Positions 6,632 to 11,669 of a stretch of DNA of 11,669 bases are shown piece by piece; position 1 is the stretch's first letter; each line of letters opens with the position of its first letter. Source of the stretch: Rhodoluna sp. (lineage in GTDB: Bacteria > Actinomycetota > Actinomycetes > Actinomycetales > Microbacteriaceae); contig JAEMTJ010000015.1 in the NCBI GenBank assembly GCA_016462375.1, positions 1-11,669 of the forward strand. The letters run 5' to 3'. Under the pieces are notes generated by a model, which saw only the letters and a list, made by a program, of their open reading frames with translations, had not been told where the DNA came from and ran no database searches. Made by a program: the position numbers and the translations under genes.

Positions 6632-9600
6632 TGCCCCGTAGAGAAGACATCAAGAGTGTATTGGTTATTGGCTCAGGACCAATCGTTATCGGGCAGGCTT
6701 GTGAGTTCGACTACTCGGGAACTCAGGCGTGCCGAGTGCTTCGTGCAGAGGGGATTCGCGTCATCCTGGTAAACAGTAACCCTGCAACGATCATGACCGA
6801 TCCTGATTTTGCTGATGCGACATACATTGAACCGATTACCTCTCAGGTAATTGAAGAGATCATAAAAAAAGAAAAGCCAGATGCAATTCTGCCAACCCTT
6901 GGTGGACAGACTGCACTAAATGCTGCCATGGAGCTTCACGAACTAGGCATTCTAGAGAAATACGGTGTCGAACTTATCGGAGCAAAAGTTGAGGCAATAA
7001 GAGCTGGGGAGGACAGGCAATCTTTCAAACAGCTTGTGCTTGACGCTGGTGCAGAGGTCGCGAAGTCTGTTATTGCGCACAACATGGATGACGTTCTCGG
7101 CGCAGTAGCGATACTGGGGTATCCACTGGTAGTTAGGCCCTCTTTTACAATGGGCGGTTTGGGTTCGGGTTTTGCTTACAACGAGGTAGATCTGCGACGT
7201 ATCGCCGGGGCTGGATTACAGGCGAGTCCAACAACCGAAGTGTTGCTTGAGGAGTCAATACTAGGTTGGAAAGAATATGAACTTGAGTTGATGCGTGACA
7301 CAGCTGATAACACCGTTGTGGTCTGTTCTATTGAAAACGTTGATCCAGTTGGTGTTCACACCGGAGATTCAATTACTGTTGCACCTGCGTTAACGCTCAC
7401 AGATCGCGAATATCAGAACCTTAGAAACATTTCCATTGACATCATTAGAGCTGTCGGTGTCGACACTGGCGGCTGCAACATTCAGTTCGCGGTTGAACCG
7501 GATACCGGTCGAGTGATAGTCATCGAAATGAACCCTAGAGTCAGCCGTTCTTCGGCCCTAGCGTCTAAAGCCACCGGCTTCCCGATTGCCAAAATTGCTG
7601 CCAAGCTCGCAATCGGTTACCGCCTTGATGAAATCCCTAACGACATCACCAGAGTCACACCAGCGTCCTTTGAACCGACCTTGGATTATGTTGTGGTCAA
7701 GGTACCTCGCTTCGCATTTGAGAAATTCCCAGCAGCAGACGCGACATTAACTACAACAATGAAGTCTGTGGGTGAAGCTATGGCGATTGGACGCAACTAC
7801 TCGCAGGCACTGCAGAAAGCGCTCCGCAGTTTAGAAAAGCGTGGATCATCTTTCTTCTGGTCAGAATCGAGCTTGGATAAGGTTTCCCTGCTACAAAAAT
7901 CTAAGACACCAACCGACGGTCGAATTGTGACCGTCCAGCAGGCACTTTTAGCTGGGGCAACGGCTGCAGAGTTATTTGAAGCAACCAAGATCGACCCTTG
8001 GTTTATTGATCAAATAGTTCTTATAAATGAAGTCGCGAGCGAAATCAAGAAAGCTGAGACCCTAGACCCCTCAATTCTTAGCTGCGCAAAGGAATACGGC
8101 TTTAGTGATATCCAAATTGCACAACTTCGTGGTTTGACTGAGATTGAGGTGCGTCAACTTAGATACGCGCTAAATGTTCGACCTGTTTACAAGACTGTTG
8201 ATACTTGTGCCGGGGAATTCCCGGCACAAACTCCCTATCACTACAGCACATATGAGCAGGAAACAGAAGTGCGACCATCGCAGGCAAAGAAGGTTGTGAT
8301 TCTTGGTTCTGGACCGAACCGCATCGGTCAAGGTGTTGAGTTTGACTACTCCTGTGTGCACGCTTCATTTGCTTTGCATGATGCAGGCTTTGAGACAATC
8401 ATGATTAACTGCAACCCAGAGACTGTTTCTACTGATTACGACACCAGCGACAGACTCTATTTTGAGCCTCTTACTCTTGAAGATGTACTCGAGGTTATCC
8501 ACGCTGAATCAGCAAGTGGTGAGCTGGTTGGTGTCGTGGTGCAGCTTGGTGGGCAAACAGCTCTTGGTTTAGCTCAAGGTCTTAAGGCAAACGGGATTCC
8601 AATTCTAGGCACTTCACCTGATGCTATTGATTTAGCCGAGGAGCGCGGAGCTTTCTCTAGAATTCTCGATGAGGCCAAGTTGATCTCTCCGGCGAATGGA
8701 ACAGCCATCAATCTAGAAGAAGCACTCTTGATTGCAGAGCGAATTGGCTACCCAGTCTTGGTTAGACCGTCTTTCGTACTCGGTGGAAGAGGTATGGAGA
8801 TTGTTTATGACTCCGCGGCTTTAGTGGACTACTTTGATCGAATCGCAGACCAAGCAATCGTCGGGCAAAACCACCCGCTTCTTGTCGATCGATTCCTAGA
8901 TGACGCTATAGAGATAGACATCGATGCAATATTCGACGGTACCGAACTCTACGTAGGTGGAGTTATGGAACATATTGAGGAGGCGGGGATACACTCGGGT
9001 GACTCATCCTGCACACTCCCACCAATTACCTTGAGTGCAGCACAGATCGATCGTGTTAGAACAGCTACCCTGAAAATTGCCCAGGGAATCGGAGTGGTCG
9101 GCTTGCTCAACGTCCAGTTCGCTCTTGCACACGATGTTCTCTACGTCCTTGAAGCTAACCCCCGGGCATCTCGAACTGTTCCTTTCGTGTCAAAAGCTCT
9201 GGGCATCACTTTGGCGAAGGCAGCAGCTTTGGTGATGGTTGGGAAGACAGTTCCAGAGTTAGTAGCAGAAGGTCACCTGCCAGCCAAGGACGGCACTCAC
9301 ATCCCGGCTAGCTCGGCAATCTCAGTGAAGGAAGCAGTTCTTCCGTTCAAGCGCTTCGCTACCAAAGATGGGCGCTTTGTCGACTCCTTGCTGGGGCCAG
9401 AGATGCGCTCAACTGGCGAGGTTATGGGAATAGATATTGATTTCCCAACGGCTTTTGCAAAGAGCCAAGCCGCCGCTGGAAGTGCGCTTCCAATTTCAGG
9501 AAAGATTTTTATCTCAGTTGCAGATCGAGATAAACATCAGGTTATCCTTCCAGTTAGAAGACTGTGGCAACTTGGCTATGAAATCTTGGCAACCTCAGGC

Positions 9601-9927
9601 ACCGCGGCTATTTTTAATAGGCATGGAATTCCTAACCGAATAGTTCGTAAGCACAGCGCGGATGATAACGCTCCACAAGGGCCCTCTATCGTTGATTTAA
9701 TTCTGGCAGGAGAGGTTGACGTAGTTGTGAATACCCCTTCCGGAACAGATGCGCGTAAAGACGGCTATGAGATTCGAGCTGCAACAACAGCTGCCGACAT
9801 CCCAATCTTCACGACGATTGCGCAACTTTCAGCTGCCATCGGTTCCTTTGAAACAGTGATCGCAGGATCGTTCAAGGTGCGTTCGCTCCAAGAGCACGCG
9901 AATGACAGGAGAACAGCAATTGCCTGA
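6631..9927 (+). CDS. carB: Carbamoyl-phosphate synthase, large subunit
   Basis: Makes carbamoyl phosphate from ammonia, bicarbonate and two ATP for both pyrimidine and arginine synthesis. The 1098-residue protein has the full duplicated layout: first ATP-grasp half (1 to about 400) starting GSGPIVIGQACEFDYSG (14-30) with EMNPRVSRSSAL (299-310); a helical oligomerisation domain (about 400-550); second ATP-grasp half starting GSGPNRIGQGVEFDYS (559-574) with EANPRASRTVPF (841-852); and a C-terminal MGS-like allosteric domain (about 955-1085) with TSGTAAIFNRHGI (988-1000) and NTPSGTDARKDGYEIR (1034-1049), where UMP inhibition acts in the family. No key motif is missing. Initiation is likely coupled to carA by the TAATG overlap; only a weak purine stretch precedes it. 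A perfect inverted repeat sits mid-gene at 8205-8229. Confidence 0.99.
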   Translation: MPRREDIKSVLVIGSGPIVIGQACEFDYSGTQACRVLRAEGIRVILVNSNPATIMTDPDFADATYIEPITSQVIEEIIKKEKPDAILPTLGGQTALNAAMELHELGILEKYGVELIGAKVEAIRAGEDRQSFKQLVLDAGAEVAKSVIAHNMDDVLGAVAILGYPLVVRPSFTMGGLGSGFAYNEVDLRRIAGAGLQASPTTEVLLEESILGWKEYELELMRDTADNTVVVCSIENVDPVGVHTGDSITVAPALTLTDREYQNLRNISIDIIRAVGVDTGGCNIQFAVEPDTGRVIVIEMNPRVSRSSALASKATGFPIAKIAAKLAIGYRLDEIPNDITRVTPASFEPTLDYVVVKVPRFAFEKFPAADATLTTTMKSVGEAMAIGRNYSQALQKALRSLEKRGSSFFWSESSLDKVSLLQKSKTPTDGRIVTVQQALLAGATAAELFEATKIDPWFIDQIVLINEVASEIKKAETLDPSILSCAKEYGFSDIQIAQLRGLTEIEVRQLRYALNVRPVYKTVDTCAGEFPAQTPYHYSTYEQETEVRPSQAKKVVILGSGPNRIGQGVEFDYSCVHASFALHDAGFETIMINCNPETVSTDYDTSDRLYFEPLTLEDVLEVIHAESASGELVGVVVQLGGQTALGLAQGLKANGIPILGTSPDAIDLAEERGAFSRILDEAKLISPANGTAINLEEALLIAERIGYPVLVRPSFVLGGRGMEIVYDSAALVDYFDRIADQAIVGQNHPLLVDRFLDDAIEIDIDAIFDGTELYVGGVMEHIEEAGIHSGDSSCTLPPITLSAAQIDRVRTATLKIAQGIGVVGLLNVQFALAHDVLYVLEANPRASRTVPFVSKALGITLAKAAALVMVGKTVPELVAEGHLPAKDGTHIPASSAISVKEAVLPFKRFATKDGRFVDSLLGPEMRSTGEVMGIDIDFPTAFAKSQAAAGSALPISGKIFISVADRDKHQVILPVRRLWQLGYEILATSGTAAIFNRHGIPNRIVRKHSADDNAPQGPSIVDLILAGEVDVVVNTPSGTDARKDGYEIRAATTAADIPIFTTIAQLSAAIGSFETVIAGSFKVRSLQEHANDRRTAIA
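8205..8229. repeat. Perfect 10-bp inverted repeat inside carB
   Basis: TTGTGCCGGG (8205-8214) and CCCGGCACAA (8220-8229) are exact inverted copies around a five-base GAATT spacer. As RNA this is a GC-rich 10-bp stem-loop covering codons 525-533 of carB, between the two homologous halves of the protein. There is no T-run after either strand's copy, so it is not a standard intrinsic terminator. A role in pausing, mRNA processing or protein binding is possible but unproven. Confidence 0.6.
9907..9922 (+). promoter_or_regulatory. Ribosome site that sets a TTG start for pyrF
   Basis: AGGAG at 9907-9911 lies eight bases before TTG 9920-9922. The same layout (CAGGAG, seven or eight bases, start codon, eight-base overlap with the previous gene) occurs at the pyrC and carA starts. 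The alternative ATG at 9902 lies upstream of this site and has no comparable ribosome site, so TTG 9920 is preferred. Confidence 0.6.
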
Positions 9928-10780
9928 GACTTTCTCGAGACTGCTTGAACAAGCATTTAGTAAAAGTGGACAACTCTGTGTTGGTATCGACCCTCACGAG
10001 GAATCTCTTGATGACTCAGGTTTTTCTCGATCAGTAGAAGGTCTAAGGCATTTCAGCCTGAGCTTGCTAGATGAGTTAACTGGTACAGTGTCAATCATTA
10101 AGCCTCAAGTTTCATTCTTCGAAAGATTTGGATCAGCTGGCTTTAAAGTACTCGAAGATCTATGCGCGGAAGCAAGTAGTAGAGGGTTTTTAGTTATCGC
10201 CGATGCAAAGCGAGGGGACATTGGCTCGACGATGAGTGCTTACACTCAAGCCTGGCTGGGCAAGGCTGCCCCATTTATTGTTGATGCGCTCACCCTTAGT
10301 CCTTTTCTTGGCGTCGGATCTTTAGCCCCCGCTGTTGCTATAGCGAGCGAGCGAGGAAAAGGCCTCTTCGTATTATGCGCAACATCAAACCCTGAGGGAC
10401 GAACGCTACAGCTGGCCACTGTAGGGGGAATGTCGACTTCAAAATCTATTGCCACTGAAGTTTCATTACTAAATCAGGTTTCCGCTCAGAGTAAAACACG
10501 ATTTGGCAACATCGGTTTGGTAATCGGAGCAACAGTCAATCTTGATGCCTATGGTCTGAAAGACCTTAATTCGGGCTCTTTAGCAATAGCAACCCCAATT
10601 TTAGCGCCTGGTTTTGGCGCACAGGGAGCTCGACTGTCAGACGCCAAAAGTATTTTTGGTTCAAATTCTGACAAAGTCATCTACACAATTTCACGGAGTG
10701 CGCTTCGCAATGGGCTTCACTCTGTTCAGTCGGTAGTAGCCGCTGATCAACAAGAGCTTGCTCAGGCGCTTAGAGAATAG
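9920..10780 (+). CDS. pyrF: Orotidine 5'-phosphate decarboxylase, type 2
   Basis: Decarboxylates OMP to UMP, the last step of the pathway. With the TTG start the product is 286 residues, in the range of the long actinobacterial (type 2) enzymes rather than the short E. coli kind. Motifs: CVGIDPH (20-26), IKPQVSFFE (60-68), and the catalytic DAKRGDIGST (95-104) with K97 and the D-K-D charge network; later LSPFLG, CATSNPEG and APGFGAQG form the phosphate-binding side. The start is uncertain: ATG 9902 would add six residues, but TTG 9920 has a good ribosome site and matches the operon's junction pattern. It overlaps carB by eight bases. pyrD, which sits between carB and pyrF in Streptomyces, is absent. 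The frame continues past its TAG into gmk. Confidence 0.95.
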   Translation: MPETFSRLLEQAFSKSGQLCVGIDPHEESLDDSGFSRSVEGLRHFSLSLLDELTGTVSIIKPQVSFFERFGSAGFKVLEDLCAEASSRGFLVIADAKRGDIGSTMSAYTQAWLGKAAPFIVDALTLSPFLGVGSLAPAVAIASERGKGLFVLCATSNPEGRTLQLATVGGMSTSKSIATEVSLLNQVSAQSKTRFGNIGLVIGATVNLDAYGLKDLNSGSLAIATPILAPGFGAQGARLSDAKSIFGSNSDKVIYTISRSALRNGLHSVQSVVAADQQELAQALRE

Positions 10781-10789
10781 GCTGGTCAC

Positions 10790-11341
10790 ATGAGTCGCTT
10801 AACTGTTATTGCTGGTCCAACTGCTGTTGGCAAGGGGACTGTGGTGCGTTGGATTCTTGACACACACCCAGAGATTCAGGTGTCAGTCTCGGCCACAACT
10901 CGAGAGCCACGGCCTGGTGAAGAGCATGGCAAAGACTATTACTTCGTGTCTGCGGCCGAGTTTGAACGTATGCAGTTAGAGAGCGAACTGCTTGAATTTG
11001 CAGTGGTCCACGGCGCACACAACTATGGAACCCCCAGAAAACCTGTGGTTGAAGCTCTCGCGGCAGGCAAACAGATGATTCTAGAGATCGATCTACAGGG
11101 AGCTCGCCAGATTCGACAGAGCATGCCAGAGGCCAACCTAATATTTATTGCCCCTCCAAACTGGGAAGAATTGGAGCGAAGGTTGGCCCAAAGGGGTACC
11201 GAGTCTGAAGAGCAAATTGCTGTAAGACTCGCCACCGCTAGGGAGGAAATGGCTGCCGTTGGCGAGTTTGACTACGTGGTTATCAACACGGATGTAGCGG
11301 AATGTGGGCAACAGGTCTTAGACTTAATGCAAGCTTCGTAA
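10790..11341 (+). CDS. gmk: Guanylate kinase
   Basis: Phosphorylates GMP (and dGMP) with ATP to give GDP. The 183-residue protein is a minimal enzyme with no extra N-terminal domain. Seen: P-loop GPTAVGKG (9-16), GMP-binding SATTREPRPGE (34-44) and DYYF (49-52), ELLEFAVVHGAHNYGTP (66-82), and the Walker B-like LEIDLQGARQI (98-108), followed by the lid region with RLAQRGTES. It starts nine bases after pyrF in the same reading frame, bounded by the pyrF TAG, so no upstream start is possible. No Shine-Dalgarno is evident, suggesting coupling to pyrF. In mycobacteria and Streptomyces the mihF/sIHF nucleoid protein gene commonly precedes gmk; it is not here. Confidence 0.97.
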   Translation: MSRLTVIAGPTAVGKGTVVRWILDTHPEIQVSVSATTREPRPGEEHGKDYYFVSAAEFERMQLESELLEFAVVHGAHNYGTPRKPVVEALAAGKQMILEIDLQGARQIRQSMPEANLIFIAPPNWEELERRLAQRGTESEEQIAVRLATAREEMAAVGEFDYVVINTDVAECGQQVLDLMQAS

Positions 11342-11388
11342 TCCATTTAGGATTCCAACCCAAACAACCAACTGAAAGCAAGTAATCC

Positions 11389-11646
11389 ATGTCTGAAAAA
11401 CTAGAAGGTATCGTTTCACCGTCAATTGACTCACTGATGTCAAAGCACTCTTCAAAGTATGGATTGGTCATTTTTGCCGCTAAGCGTGCACGTCAGATCA
11501 ATGATTATTACTCAGCTCTTCACGAGGGTTCATTGTTCACTAACGTTGGTCCTTTGGTTGATGCAGCAGTTGACGACAAGCCTCTCTCAATTGCCATGCG
11601 CGAAATCGTTGCTGGAGCAATCACAGCTGAAGAAACCAACAACTAG
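11389..11646 (+). CDS. rpoZ: DNA-directed RNA polymerase omega subunit
   Basis: Small subunit that helps beta-prime fold and assemble into RNA polymerase. The 85-residue product matches actinobacterial omega throughout: GIVSPSIDSLMSKHSSKYGL (7-26), the hallmark AAKRARQINDYY (30-41), VGPLVD (53-58) and KPLSIAMREIVAG (64-76). It is a compact version with a short N-terminus. The start ATG at 11389 has only a weak GAAAG purine stretch 10 bases upstream; the 47-base gap after gmk shows no terminator or convincing promoter. The gene ends in tandem stops (TAG TAG). In relatives coaBC and metK follow, but the window ends 23 bases later with nothing further to call. Confidence 0.96.
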   Translation: MSEKLEGIVSPSIDSLMSKHSSKYGLVIFAAKRARQINDYYSALHEGSLFTNVGPLVDAAVDDKPLSIAMREIVAGAITAEETNN

Positions 11647-11669
11647 TAGAAATTAGCTAGCTTGCGAAT

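Noticed and set aside
7983..8003. Inverted repeat AACCAAG / CTTGGTT with a seven-base loop inside carB
   Set aside because: Seven-base arms with short loops are expected several times by chance in a window of this length, and it lies in ordinary coding sequence.
1805..9052. Scattered CGATCG palindromes
   Set aside because: About four by eye, close to chance frequency, and all within coding regions.
11342..11388. Possible terminator or promoter between gmk and rpoZ
   Set aside because: No stem-loop with a T-run; TAGGAT at 11348-11353 resembles a -10 but lacks a supporting -35.
1..11669. Mobile elements, CRISPR arrays, tRNA or rRNA genes, or a novel defence or biosynthetic cluster
   Set aside because: All sequence is accounted for by overlapping housekeeping genes; no repeats, integrase or unfamiliar gene is present.

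Overview
The window is a compact, one-strand housekeeping block from an actinobacterium, with no mobile elements, tRNA, rRNA or CRISPR. Every gene reads on the + strand and gaps are tiny or negative; the longest non-coding stretch is 79 bases. Gene order (aroK-aroB-aroQ-efp-nusB-pyrR-pyrB-pyrC-carA-carB-pyrF-gmk-rpoZ), the PGKGP-type elongation factor P and the actinobacterial forms of omega, PyrF and CarB point to Actinomycetota, most likely Micrococcales/Microbacteriaceae. Base composition is about half GC or slightly less by eye, low for that family, and several genes often found in this neighbourhood in other actinobacteria are missing. This fits a small-genome planktonic lineage such as the freshwater Rhodoluna/Aquiluna group. 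That placement is inference.

Region 1 (1-1611) is the shikimate pathway: the last 28 codons of aroK, then aroB and aroQ, supplying chorismate precursors. Region 2 (1612-2642) holds efp (translation of polyproline stretches) and nusB (transcription antitermination); a small dyad lies ahead of efp. Region 3 (2643-10780) is the de novo pyrimidine operon: a leader with a well-formed PyrR-binding hairpin, then pyrR, pyrB, pyrC, carA, carB and pyrF. CarAB makes carbamoyl phosphate, PyrB and PyrC turn it into dihydroorotate, and PyrF does the last step to UMP; pyrD and pyrE must lie elsewhere. Region 4 (10790-11646) has gmk (GMP to GDP) and rpoZ (RNA polymerase omega).

The strongest signal outside the genes is the leader hairpin at 2682-2714. 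It matches the PyrR-binding consensus, including a compensatory base-pair change, and its lower stem pairs directly with the pyrR Shine-Dalgarno sequence, predicting UMP/PyrR-controlled translation. Other points: a perfect 10-bp inverted repeat at the midpoint of carB; a repeated gene-junction design (CAGGAG, 7-8 bases, start codon, 8-base overlap) at pyrB/pyrC, pyrC/carA and carB/pyrF that also sets the pyrF start; and pyrF and gmk lying in the same frame across a single TAG. I see no undescribed multi-gene system here.
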